A stretch of DNA of 32,087 bases from positions 1-32,087 of IMG/VR virus record IMGVR_UViG_3300029952_000091; one strand, written 5' to 3'. Both the position numbers and the translations under genes were made by a program. Positions 12,984 to 21,662 of the stretch are shown here, piece after piece. This DNA is from a virus. Within the stretch, counting starts at the first letter, position 1; every line of letters starts with the position of its first letter. Below the pieces are notes generated by a model. The model was not told the DNA's origin and made no database searches. It was given only the letters and a program-made list of their open reading frames with translations.

Positions 12984-14554
12984 ACGAACTTCCTGAATAT
13001 ACCATGCGCAATCTTACCAGCCAGACGGCGCGCATCAAAATGCTTGCGCACCGGAAGTCATGGATTGACACTGCGCGACCGAACCAACTACCACCCCCCG
13101 GCCAGGATTGGGATATTTGGTTATATTTGGCTGGCCGAGGGAACGGTAAGACTCGTTTGGCTGCAGAGAAAGTGGCATGGGATACTTGGAATGAAAAGAA
13201 TACTATTACTCACGTTGTAGCTAGTACCCATGGTGATTTACGGTCGGTTTGTTATGAGGGTGAGTCTGGTTTGATTGGTATCATACCCCCCGAGTGCATT
13301 AAACCCCATGGTTACAACCGTTCCCTCGGTGAAATATACCTGACTAACGGCAGCATTATCCGTGGGTTCTCGGCTGAAGCACCAGAGCGTGCCCGTGGTC
13401 CTCAGTGTCATAGGTTATGGGGAGACGAGTTGGCCGCTTGGGATCAGGTTAAGGGTGGTGCCAGGGAAATGTTTGACCAAGCAATGTTTGGTTTGCGATT
13501 AGGTAACCATTCATATGCTTTGCTCACTACTACTCCTAAGCCAATTCAGCTTATTCGCAATCTGGTTGACTTGTCTGTAGGCAAGATTACCGAACGCAAT
13601 CAAACCCTAAAGGATCTGCGGGTTATTGTTACCCGTGGTAGCACGTCTGAGAATTTTTCCAACCTTTCTCGTAACTTTCAAATTCTTATCAGTCAGTACA
13701 CTGGTACACGTTTGGGAAGACAGGAACTTGAAGCAGAAATTCTTGAGGACATCCAAGGTGCGCTATGGTCCAATGAGGTTATAGACCGCAACCGTTTGCC
13801 ATCTGTGGCGAGAATTGAGGAACTTCAACTTGAACGTATTGTTGTATCTATTGATCCTGCTGCTTCTACTGAAGAAGGCAGTGACGAAACTGGAGTTATT
13901 GTTGGTGGGTGTGATGCTGAGGGTCATGCTCATATCCTTGAAGATGCCTCAGGTAAGTATACTCCAAATGAATGGGGTGAGCTTGCTATTAAACTCTATC
14001 ATAAATATCAAGCTGATCTTATTATTGGGGAGGTAAACAACGGCGGTGATATGGTGGAGAACACTATTACTGGTATTAATTCTAGCATACCATTTAAGGG
14101 TGTTCGGGCTTCGCGAGGTAAAGTTGCGCGGGCTGAGCCTGTGTCCGCATTATATGATCAAAATAAGGTCCACCATCGCGGAGTGTTTAATAAACTTGAA
14201 GACCAGATGACAGCTTTTACGACTGGTTTTAACAGAACCAAAGCCGGATACTCTCCAGACCGAATGGATGCTATGGTGTGGCTGGTTACTGAAGTTCTTC
14301 TTGGTGACATGGATAGCCAGGGTATATTTGAGTATTATCGCCGCTTGGCTGCTAACGGTGGAGTGGATATCAAGGCTGAGAAAGTAGAAATCAAAACCGT
14401 GCTTATGGGCAGCAACAATCCAGAAGTTCCTACTATATTTGGTAAAAATGGTATCAAATATGTAGTCGCTACCAACGGCACTGTACGAGTAAATATAGAA
14501 GACGCTGCTGCATTTAAAAGGCTTGGGTTTCGTGAAATGGAGCAATCTAACTAA
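12980..14554 (+). CDS. terL: Terminase large subunit
   Basis: 524 aa. The ATPase domain has Walker A GRGNGKT (residues 52-58, K57) and Walker B RLWGDE (145-150, D149-E150). A coupling-type TTTP lies at 183-186. The C-terminal RNase H-fold nuclease has candidate metal ligands D292 (VVSIDPA), E351 (IIGEVNNGG) and D430 (SPDRMDA). The protein cuts concatemeric DNA and pumps it into the prohead through the portal. It is translationally coupled to the upstream membrane protein and AT-rich compared with its neighbours on the right. It lies about 6 kb away from its presumed partner, terS. Confidence 0.97.
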   Translation: MNELPEYTMRNLTSQTARIKMLAHRKSWIDTARPNQLPPPGQDWDIWLYLAGRGNGKTRLAAEKVAWDTWNEKNTITHVVASTHGDLRSVCYEGESGLIGIIPPECIKPHGYNRSLGEIYLTNGSIIRGFSAEAPERARGPQCHRLWGDELAAWDQVKGGAREMFDQAMFGLRLGNHSYALLTTTPKPIQLIRNLVDLSVGKITERNQTLKDLRVIVTRGSTSENFSNLSRNFQILISQYTGTRLGRQELEAEILEDIQGALWSNEVIDRNRLPSVARIEELQLERIVVSIDPAASTEEGSDETGVIVGGCDAEGHAHILEDASGKYTPNEWGELAIKLYHKYQADLIIGEVNNGGDMVENTITGINSSIPFKGVRASRGKVARAEPVSALYDQNKVHHRGVFNKLEDQMTAFTTGFNRTKAGYSPDRMDAMVWLVTEVLLGDMDSQGIFEYYRRLAANGGVDIKAEKVEIKTVLMGSNNPEVPTIFGKNGIKYVVATNGTVRVNIEDAAAFKRLGFREMEQSN

Positions 14555-14570
14555 GGAATGGCCTAGGGGA

Positions 14571-14598
14571 TTGACGGTGCTATCCTCATTCATATAAA
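14571..14598 (+). promoter_or_regulatory. Promoter before the 182-aa structural gene
   Basis: TTGACG (14571-14576), 16-bp spacer, TATAAA (14593-14598). It lies 27 bp before the ATG, close to AAGGAG. An internal promoter here would give extra expression of an abundant structural protein. Confidence 0.55.
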
Positions 14599-14624
14599 AT
14601 GCACCCTATATAAGGAGAATAACA

Positions 14625-15173
14625 ATGACTAGTGCTGTAGTGAATATGATGGCACCAGCGGGTTACATGTCCGCTGTTATTCATGCCAAGTCTGGAAGTC
14701 ACTACATCATTGATGCCAATGGATTTATTTCTGGCGTTCAGTCCGTCGACATCAATGATCTTCAGCAGGCTGGTTTCACAGTTCTGCCAGCCACGCAGCG
14801 TGATGGTGTCTTCCTCGGCAAGTTGATCGGTGCGAACTTCAATATCACCACTGATCAGCAAATCCCGCTTTCCGTAGCCGGGTTCGATCCGGTCGGCGGC
14901 ACCGTCATCATCGAGAAGATCCTGATTGTTAATGCGAGCCACACGCTTGCTTCTGCAGTCGGTGGTTTCTATTCGGCATCTTCCAAGGGTGGTACGCCGA
15001 TTGTTGCTGCCAATCAGGGATATACGTCAGTTGTGATCCCGACTCATGCGTTTTCGGTGCCGATTGCGGTGAGCTTGGTTCAGTCCACGCTGGCACTGTA
15101 CTTGTCACTCACCACTGCTGAGGGTGCTGCGGCCACTGCTGATATCTACGTGTTCGGTACGGTTCTGAGTTAA
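14625..15173 (+). CDS. Putative capsid-associated structural protein, 182 aa
   Basis: Hydrophobic, strand-rich protein (SAVIHAKSGSHYIIDANGFI; VSLVQSTLALYLSLTTAEG) without enzyme motifs, of the kind seen as head decoration or minor structural proteins. It has a strong ribosome-binding site (AAGGAG, 7 nt before ATG) and its own promoter, both consistent with high expression. It lies between terL and the portal gene. Codon use is more GC-rich than terL. The family was not identified. Confidence 0.8.
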   Translation: MTSAVVNMMAPAGYMSAVIHAKSGSHYIIDANGFISGVQSVDINDLQQAGFTVLPATQRDGVFLGKLIGANFNITTDQQIPLSVAGFDPVGGTVIIEKILIVNASHTLASAVGGFYSASSKGGTPIVAANQGYTSVVIPTHAFSVPIAVSLVQSTLALYLSLTTAEGAAATADIYVFGTVLS

Positions 15174-15177
15174 GTGT

Positions 15178-15396
15178 ATGTTGCTGCCCGTATCAGACAT
15201 GGAAGCATTTGATTTACTTCCACCCAAGATACGGGCAGCTTTAATGTTTGCGTCCGCTAAACATAGCGCTTTAGAGGTAATGGACCTTCTATTGAAAGAA
15301 CGCAACGTTGACAACGTTTTTTACAAAATCATAAAAACAGATGCACATATGGTGGCAAACTTACCCCCTATGTCAACCGAGCAAGGGGTATACTAA
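15178..15396 (+). CDS. Small phage protein between terminase and portal, 72 aa
   Basis: Contains MEAFDLLPPKIRAALMFASA (residues 8-27). A hydrophobic-LPP-x-IRAAL pattern is common in small phage proteins at this position, whose function is unknown. Neither candidate start (15178 or 15199) has a good Shine-Dalgarno sequence, and both lie in or beside a long inverted repeat (15183-15239), so translation is probably limited by RNA structure or coupled to the preceding gene. The stop overlaps the portal start (TAATG). Confidence 0.75.
   Translation: MLLPVSDMEAFDLLPPKIRAALMFASAKHSALEVMDLLLKERNVDNVFYKIIKTDAHMVANLPPMSTEQGVY
15183..15239 (+). promoter_or_regulatory. Long nested stem-loop at the start of a coding region
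   Basis: GCTGCCCGTATC (15183-15194) pairs perfectly with GATACGGGCAGC (15228-15239). Inside the 33-nt loop a second pair, GGAAG and CTTCC, can form. No U tract follows. The structure covers the first 20 codons of the 72-aa gene and lies 10 nt after the previous stop, so it can act as a translational or processing element. Confidence 0.65.
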
Positions 15397-17834
15397 TGGT
15401 TGACCGATCAAAGGGAACCGTGAAGCCGTTGCCCCAGGCCAATCCGCCGAAACCAGCTATTCCTAATCCCACGGCTGTGCCGGGTCAAGACCCAGGCGCG
15501 TCGGGCAACCCATACACCCTTCAATACGCCGGATATGGGTATACTACTCCAGGTGGATATAGCCCAGGCATTGTAACGGGTTCGCCTGCTGATTGGTTTG
15601 GCCCTCTTAATCCGATGGCCCCCACCGCCCCTCCTGAAGTCGCGGGGCGTCAATTTGATTTTCCTTCGGGATACAACTTAAATATTGAGCCACGTGCCTA
15701 TGAGCCAATCAAGTTCGCTGACCTTCGGGCCTTGGCTGAAAGCTACGACGTTCTGCGCACTATTATTGAGACGCGCAAGGATCAGGTAGTTCGTCTTACC
15801 TGGAATATCAAGCCGCGCCAAGATGCGAATGGAAAGAACCTTACCAAGCCCAACGATCCGGTGTTAACCGAGATCAGAGACTTTTTTACGATGCCCGATG
15901 GCGACCAGTTTTGGGATGCGTGGCTTCGTGAAATTCTTGAGGACCTGTTCGTTCTCGACGCGCCGACTCTATATGTTCGCCGTAACCGTGCAGGTAAAAT
16001 GATTGGGTTAGATCCCATTGATGGGTCAACCGTAAAGCGTATCATCGACAACCATGGCCGCACGCCTCAGGCCCCTCTGCCAGCTTATCAGCAGGACCTT
16101 CATGGTATGCCTGCTGTTAACTATACCACAAATGATCTGATTTATCGCCCTCGCAATACACGTGCACATAAAGTGTATGGGTATAGTCCGGTAGAGCAGA
16201 TCGTGATGACAGTAAACATCGCGCTGCGCCGTCAGATGTACTTGCTCCAGTATTACACTGAGGGCAATGTGCCAGAAGCTTTGATTGGGGCACCAGAAAA
16301 CTGGTCGATGAACCAGATCAAAGATTTTCAAAATTGGTTTGATAGCGTTCTTGCTGGAGAGACTGGTACACGTCGCCGTGCCCGTTTCATCCCAGGTGGT
16401 GCCAAGAACGTCATGAACACGAAAGAGGGTGCGCTCACTAACGAGACTGAAGAGTGGTTGGCTCGGGTATGTTGCTTCGCTTTCTCGGTATCCCCAACTC
16501 CATTTATCAAACAGGTAAGCCGCGCCAACGCAGATAGTCAGAAAGAACAGGCACAGGAAGAGGGTCTTGCTCCCATTCAAATGTGGATTAAGTCTCTTAT
16601 TAACTATATTATTTGGAAAGAGTGGAAGCGCCGCGACGTAGAGTTTACCTGGGAGCTTCCTGATGACGTCGATGCGGGGAAGCAGGCAACCATTATCACC
16701 GACTACGTAAAAGTTGGTATTTATTCAGTAAATATGGCGCTGGATAAGTTGGGTGAGGACCCTATCAATGGTGGTGATCAACATTTAGCCCTACTACCAA
16801 CAGGCTGGGTTCCTATCGCTCCCACTAACCAGTTTGGTGCTGCGGGTGGTGCGCAGGGCGCTGGTGAAGTGCACGATGATGTAAAAGCACAAGGCACCAC
16901 GCGCCAATCAACCGGCAAAGATCCAAAAGACGTACCGCCACCCACTCCTAAGCCAAAGGACAAACCGGCGGCTAATTCAAAGGGGGTAGGCAAAGTTGCT
17001 AGCGTCCCTTTTGGAATAGGGTTGAAAAAGTCCTTCAATCCGAAACTGATCTCAGTTAAGGTAGAGCGACCATCGCTGGTGGCTTCACGTGATCAAATTG
17101 AGAATGCTTTACATGATGTGTTCCTTAAGGTAGGCTCTAAGGCAGCATATCATGTAAAGCAGTCGCTTCACCGTTTGGGTAAAGCGTCAATGTTTGAAGT
17201 TTCCTCCGCTAGAAGTATTGCTGAGTCGGTTGATCTCTCAGGATTTTCTCAAATACCTGCAGGCATTCAAGGTGGGTTGGTAGATATAGCACAAAGCTCT
17301 GCCAATGAAGTGTTATCAAACTTTCCTGAGGGAGACGTTTCTGTCTCAGATGCGGCTGCTGCGGTAGAAAGCCAAGCCACGGCCAGGGCTGCAGAGCTTG
17401 TTGGTATGCAGTATAACGCTCAAGGGGAACTTGTAGCAAATGCCACTGCTGATATATCTATTGACGGCACCACAGTCAATATGATAGAACGAGCTATAAT
17501 TCAAGGAATTGAAGAGGGATTGACAGTCGATGCTGTATCTGGTGGAATAGAGAGTACGGTATTTGGTGGTGCTCGTGCCGCTCTGATAGCTGGAGCAGAG
17601 GCAACTAGGGCAAATTCTTTGGGTTTGTCTATTGCGGCTCAGCTTTTAGGATCAGTAGGTTACACTTCGCGTAAGTCCTGGATAACAGAAAACGACTCAA
17701 AGGTTTGCGCCGACATCTGCCAGCTTAATGAAATGGATGGATGGATATCAATAGACGAGCACTTTACCAGCGGTGATTTAATGACACCGGGCCATCCTAA
17801 GTGTCGCTGTGGCCTTTCACTTCAGATTGGATAA
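15396..17834 (+). CDS. Portal protein fused to MuF-type head morphogenesis protein, 812 aa
   Basis: Residues about 100-470 match portal proteins of the DUF935/SPP1-type class (LRTIIETRKDQVVRLTWNIK; YVRRNRAGKMIGLDPIDGST; TNDLIYRPRNTR; VCCFAFSVSPTPFI). A linker of about 70 residues is rich in Pro, Lys and Gln (VPPPTPKPKDKPAANSKG). Residues about 560-812 form a MuF-like domain ending in the signature KSWITENDSKVCADICQLNE, then DGWISIDEHF and PGHPKCRCGLSL. The portal is the DNA channel at one capsid vertex; MuF proteins sit inside the head and aid assembly or DNA delivery. Most phages encode these as two genes, and here no stop or frameshift separates them. Confidence 0.9.
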   Translation: MVDRSKGTVKPLPQANPPKPAIPNPTAVPGQDPGASGNPYTLQYAGYGYTTPGGYSPGIVTGSPADWFGPLNPMAPTAPPEVAGRQFDFPSGYNLNIEPRAYEPIKFADLRALAESYDVLRTIIETRKDQVVRLTWNIKPRQDANGKNLTKPNDPVLTEIRDFFTMPDGDQFWDAWLREILEDLFVLDAPTLYVRRNRAGKMIGLDPIDGSTVKRIIDNHGRTPQAPLPAYQQDLHGMPAVNYTTNDLIYRPRNTRAHKVYGYSPVEQIVMTVNIALRRQMYLLQYYTEGNVPEALIGAPENWSMNQIKDFQNWFDSVLAGETGTRRRARFIPGGAKNVMNTKEGALTNETEEWLARVCCFAFSVSPTPFIKQVSRANADSQKEQAQEEGLAPIQMWIKSLINYIIWKEWKRRDVEFTWELPDDVDAGKQATIITDYVKVGIYSVNMALDKLGEDPINGGDQHLALLPTGWVPIAPTNQFGAAGGAQGAGEVHDDVKAQGTTRQSTGKDPKDVPPPTPKPKDKPAANSKGVGKVASVPFGIGLKKSFNPKLISVKVERPSLVASRDQIENALHDVFLKVGSKAAYHVKQSLHRLGKASMFEVSSARSIAESVDLSGFSQIPAGIQGGLVDIAQSSANEVLSNFPEGDVSVSDAAAAVESQATARAAELVGMQYNAQGELVANATADISIDGTTVNMIERAIIQGIEEGLTVDAVSGGIESTVFGGARAALIAGAEATRANSLGLSIAAQLLGSVGYTSRKSWITENDSKVCADICQLNEMDGWISIDEHFTSGDLMTPGHPKCRCGLSLQIG

Positions 17835-19990
17835 TGTTAATGCCAGGATTTAGTATCCATCTTCCTATTGCCAAAGTAGACAGCGCCAAGCGTTTGGTAT
17901 ATGGTGTCGCTGCATTACAGGAGGAGGACAAGTCCGGTGAAACTTTTCACTACGACACTTCGGTGCCTCACTTCAAAACATGGTCTGAAGAGGCCAACAA
18001 GGCTGCGCAGCAAATTGGAACTCGGTCGCTCGGCAACGTGCGCGAGATGCATGGCAAATCAGCAGCTGGTAAACTTACCCAGATTGAGTTTAATGATGAT
18101 GACAAACAAATTGAGGTCTGCGCGAAAGTTGTAGATGACGCGGCTTGGAATAAAGTCGAAGAGGGCGTATACACCGGGTTTTCTATTGGTGGTGACTATG
18201 TGAAGCGCTGGAGTGAGGGTGGTACCAAGTTCTATACCGCGCGCCCAAGCGAGATTAGTTTGGTGGATAACCCTGCTATGTTTGGTGCTCATTTTTCCAT
18301 GATTAAAGCGGATGGTGGCATTGAGCAACGCTCATTCATGAAATATGTGGCACCGAAGGAGAACAGCGTAATGATTACGAACGACGCAGTGGCTACGCGC
18401 GCTGAAAAGTTGGCAAAAGCAGCAAACTCGACTAGCTTTGCCAGCTTCATCACAGCAGCCCGTGAAGAACTTGAGAAAGAGGCAGCTTCGATCTATGATG
18501 GACATGCGCAGTCCGTGGCGCTTGGCGGAGAGGGCACCAAGGTCGTCGTGGACCCTGTGGCGGTGATCACGGATAAAAACAGCGTGGCTCAGAACGAAGA
18601 CACCACCCACGGTACGATGGCCGACGACCCGGAATTTGATAAAGATCTCCAGGGTCCGAAACCCTCTGAACCCGGCAACACTGCTGCCGTCAAGGTGCCG
18701 TCTGGTGTTGAAGTGGCTACTGATCTCAAGGATATGGGTAAATCCGCCGACCCGCGCAACGACGTGCAGCAGGGCTGGCAGGCGAAAGACGGCTCGTTTC
18801 ACATTTCCAAGGCTGACGCGGTTAAGCACAACGCCAAGCTGGACAGTCCTCTCTCGGCCCTCGGGAAGGCCCTCGGTGGCTTGACCGCTGCCCTCGGGAA
18901 GGACGCTGCCGCTACGGCGGATGCTCCCACCGCCGAGAAGCCCGCCCATACCGAGAAGGCCAGCGGAGAGGCTGAGGATGTCCACTACGCCGACCCAGGG
19001 TACAAGGCTGACAAGAAAAAGCGGTATCCGGTGGACACTGAAAAGCACGTTCGGGCTGCTTGGTCGTACGTCCACATGCCGAAGAACCAGAAGGGGTACA
19101 CCCCCGAACAGGTTAGTGCTGTGAAGAGCAAGATCGTGGCTGCTTGGAAGAGCATCATCGGCGGCGAACCCCCCGAGGCTGCTTCGAAGTCGATGGTTAC
19201 TGGCACCCTTAAGAAGGGTATGTACAGTGTTTCCCGCCTTGCGACCATCATTGAGGAGCTTGACTGGTTGCACGACTCCATCGAGCGTGAAGCAGAAATT
19301 GAGCAAGATGGCTCTGCAGTGCCTGCTCAGCTGAAGGGTGATATTGCGTCTCTGGTCGGCACGCTCAAGATGATGATGAACGAAGAAACCGCCGAGTTGT
19401 TCAGCGTCGCAGAGCATGTTGACTTTGCTGAGATGATGGAGATGGCCGCAACAGGTATCCCTGGTCAGCAGCTTGTGAAGTACATCGGTTATGTTGAGGG
19501 CCAGACTCTTGAAAAGTCGAGTGGGGTTGGTAAGGGCCTCTCGGTCCTCAAGTCGATTGCAAAAGAGGCCGTGCCGAAGGGCAACGCCGTCAAGATCCAG
19601 GCCATTCATGATCATTGTTGCGCCATGGGTGCCAAGTGTGATGATGGCAACATAGGTAAGGGCGCTGGCATCGTGCCGGATGACAATCGTTTGGCGAAAG
19701 GTATGGAAATCCTTGCCGCCGAAAACGAAGAATTGCGCACCGGCCTCACTGAGGCAATCGATGCAATCAATAAAATGGCCGAACAAGTTAAGGCCATTCA
19801 AGAACAACCGGTGGTGCAAGCACCATCAAGGTTGAGTGTGGTAGCCAAAGGCTCTGATGTCTCTGGAGAAGCAACGGGCGGTCAACCTGCCAACGAGCTT
19901 CTTAAGAATTTCTCGCCTGATGCGCTTGCTGCAGCCGCTATCCGCCTGACCCATTCAGCAGGTGGACACCGCGTTTTCAATAAAACCTAA
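17834..19990 (+). CDS. Prohead protease (XkdF-like) with long scaffold-like C-terminus, 718 aa
   Basis: Start at the TAATG overlap with the portal-MuF gene. Residues 1-160 carry XkdF/prohead protease features: EEDKSGETFHY, REMHGKSAAGK (H73), YTGFSIGG (S117) and EISLVDNPA (136-148, D145). Residues about 385-450 (DPGYKADKKKRYPVDTEKHV, then AWKSIIGGEPP) resemble the DUF6582 segment found next to phage proteases. Near residue 625 a charged coiled coil (AAENEELRTGLTEAIDAINK) resembles a capsid scaffold. The protease cleaves scaffold and capsid precursors during head maturation. Fusing protease and scaffold in one chain is known in phages, but 718 residues is long. Confidence 0.88.
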   Translation: MLMPGFSIHLPIAKVDSAKRLVYGVAALQEEDKSGETFHYDTSVPHFKTWSEEANKAAQQIGTRSLGNVREMHGKSAAGKLTQIEFNDDDKQIEVCAKVVDDAAWNKVEEGVYTGFSIGGDYVKRWSEGGTKFYTARPSEISLVDNPAMFGAHFSMIKADGGIEQRSFMKYVAPKENSVMITNDAVATRAEKLAKAANSTSFASFITAAREELEKEAASIYDGHAQSVALGGEGTKVVVDPVAVITDKNSVAQNEDTTHGTMADDPEFDKDLQGPKPSEPGNTAAVKVPSGVEVATDLKDMGKSADPRNDVQQGWQAKDGSFHISKADAVKHNAKLDSPLSALGKALGGLTAALGKDAAATADAPTAEKPAHTEKASGEAEDVHYADPGYKADKKKRYPVDTEKHVRAAWSYVHMPKNQKGYTPEQVSAVKSKIVAAWKSIIGGEPPEAASKSMVTGTLKKGMYSVSRLATIIEELDWLHDSIEREAEIEQDGSAVPAQLKGDIASLVGTLKMMMNEETAELFSVAEHVDFAEMMEMAATGIPGQQLVKYIGYVEGQTLEKSSGVGKGLSVLKSIAKEAVPKGNAVKIQAIHDHCCAMGAKCDDGNIGKGAGIVPDDNRLAKGMEILAAENEELRTGLTEAIDAINKMAEQVKAIQEQPVVQAPSRLSVVAKGSDVSGEATGGQPANELLKNFSPDALAAAAIRLTHSAGGHRVFNKT

Positions 19991-20068
19991 CGGACCCGGA
20001 GACGGAACCGATGCTCACTTCAACGCCCTTGAGCAAGGCAAAACTGGTTCACCACAAGGAGAAATGAC

Positions 20069-21592
20069 GTGAACCCAAATATGATTGCCGAGACGCTTAA
20101 CGCATTCAAAAGTGCGTATTCGTCGCCCATCTCCGATCCGCGTATTGGTGAAATGCTGCAGAAGTCCACCTTCACTCAGGCGGGTTCTGCCACTTCGGGC
20201 ATTACGTTCTATGACCTGGAACTTGGCGCAAAGTTCCTTTATCCGGTCCTCACCCCGCTCCGCAACACCCTGCCCCGCGTTTCCGGCAAAGGCGGCATCC
20301 AGGCGAACTGGCGTGCGGTCACTGCCATCAACACGGGCGGCGTCCGCCTCGGCGTGTCTGGTGGCAATCGCGGCGGCGTCATCGCCGTGGCGACCCAGGA
20401 CTATACTGCGTCCTACAAGGGCATCGGCCTCGAAGACAACGTGGATTTCGAAGCCCAGTATGCTGGCATGGGTTTCGACGACGTTCGCGCCATCGCGGCG
20501 AAAACGTTGCTCGAAGCAACCATGATCGGTGAAGAGCTTCTGATCCTCGGCGGCAACGGGTCCACTGCGCTTGGCCAATGCACCCAGCCCACGCTCACTG
20601 CCGGTTCTGCGGGTTCGATCGTCGGTACCGTCACCGTTTCGGTGATTGTGGCGGCTTTGACCCTCGAAGGCTTGATCAATGGCAGCGTCGTCGGTGGCGT
20701 GCAGGGCCAGATCGTTCGTACCAACGCTGACGGTTCTTCGGATACCTTCGGTGGTGGCGTGGCGAAGCTGTCCTCCAATGCGACCGTAAGCGTGACCAGT
20801 GGCACTGGTTCTGTTGCGGCCACCACCCCCGCCCTGACTGGCGCGGTTGGTTATGCTTGGTTATGGGGGCCTGCTGGCTCTGAGGTTCTTGGTGCGATCA
20901 CCACCATTAACAGCCTTGTCATCACCACGGCCAACGGCACCGGCATGGGCGGCACGCAGACTGCTGCTTCCCTCGGTACCAACGACAACTCTGTGAACGG
21001 CCTTGTGTTTGACGGTTTGCTCACGCAGATCATCAAATCGGGTTCCAACTCGTACTACGCCGCTCAGCCGACTGGCACGGCTGGTACCGGCACCCCGCTC
21101 ACGGCGGACAGTGAAGGCGGCATCGTCGAAATCGACGTTGCTCTGAAGCGGTTCTGGGATGTCTATCGCTTGTCTCCGACTGTGATCTACGTCAACTCGC
21201 AAGAAGCACTCAACATCAGCAAGAAGGTTCTTGTTGGTGGGTCGGGTACCTCCAATCTGCGCTTCAACGTCGATGTGAAGGATGGCATGATCGCTGGCGG
21301 CGTCATGATCAAAGAGTACCTTAACCGGTTCTCAATGGCTGGCGGTCAGTTGATCCCGATCAAAATCCATCCGAACATGCCTGCCGGTACGATCCTGTTC
21401 TACACGGAGCGTTTGCCGTATCCGTTGTCGAACGTCGCGAATGTGGCGCAGATCCGCACTCGCCAGGATTACTACCAGATTGAGTGGCCGCTCCACAGCC
21501 GTAAATACGAATACGGCGTGTATGCAGACGAAGTGCTGCAGCACTACTACCCGCCTTCGATGGGTGTAGTCACCAACATCGGCAACGGCTAA
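20069..21592 (+). CDS. Major capsid protein (HK97-like), 507 aa
   Basis: GTG start with AAGGAGA 7 nt upstream; the ATG six bases before it would stop after one more codon (ATG ACG TGA). The N-terminal part (GITFYDLELGAKFLYPVLTP; GGIQANWRAVTAINTGG) and C-terminal part (PAGTILFYTERLPYPLSNVA; IRTRQDYYQIEWPLHSRKYE) fit HK97-fold major capsid proteins of this size class. Residues about 180-310 form a Thr/Ser/Gly/Val-rich insertion (VTVTSGTG-like stretches and AWLWGPAGSEVLGAITT) that looks like an immunoglobulin-like surface domain. It lies right after the protease and is followed by an intrinsic terminator, as usual for the most abundant virion protein. Confidence 0.93.
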   Translation: MNPNMIAETLNAFKSAYSSPISDPRIGEMLQKSTFTQAGSATSGITFYDLELGAKFLYPVLTPLRNTLPRVSGKGGIQANWRAVTAINTGGVRLGVSGGNRGGVIAVATQDYTASYKGIGLEDNVDFEAQYAGMGFDDVRAIAAKTLLEATMIGEELLILGGNGSTALGQCTQPTLTAGSAGSIVGTVTVSVIVAALTLEGLINGSVVGGVQGQIVRTNADGSSDTFGGGVAKLSSNATVSVTSGTGSVAATTPALTGAVGYAWLWGPAGSEVLGAITTINSLVITTANGTGMGGTQTAASLGTNDNSVNGLVFDGLLTQIIKSGSNSYYAAQPTGTAGTGTPLTADSEGGIVEIDVALKRFWDVYRLSPTVIYVNSQEALNISKKVLVGGSGTSNLRFNVDVKDGMIAGGVMIKEYLNRFSMAGGQLIPIKIHPNMPAGTILFYTERLPYPLSNVANVAQIRTRQDYYQIEWPLHSRKYEYGVYADEVLQHYYPPSMGVVTNIGNG

Positions 21593-21606
21593 GCCCCAAC
21601 GATAGC

Positions 21607-21632
21607 AAGGCCCCCCATCTCCGGGGGGCCTT
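21607..21632 (+). terminator. Terminator-like hairpin after the major capsid gene
   Basis: Perfect 10-bp stem AAGGCCCCCC / GGGGGGCCTT with a 6-nt loop, 15 bp after the capsid stop. It is followed by TTAGCTTCGTT, a weak U tract, so partial termination is likely. This would keep downstream tail genes at lower expression than the capsid. Confidence 0.8.
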
Positions 21633-21662
21633 AGCTTCGTTAAACAAGAAAGGCTCACAGAA

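Noticed and set aside
18332-19819. A 495-codon open frame on the minus strand
   Set aside because: It lies wholly inside the protease-scaffold gene, in antisense. The sense frame has recognisable family motifs, coupling and proper start; the antisense product is His/Leu/Arg-rich without motifs.
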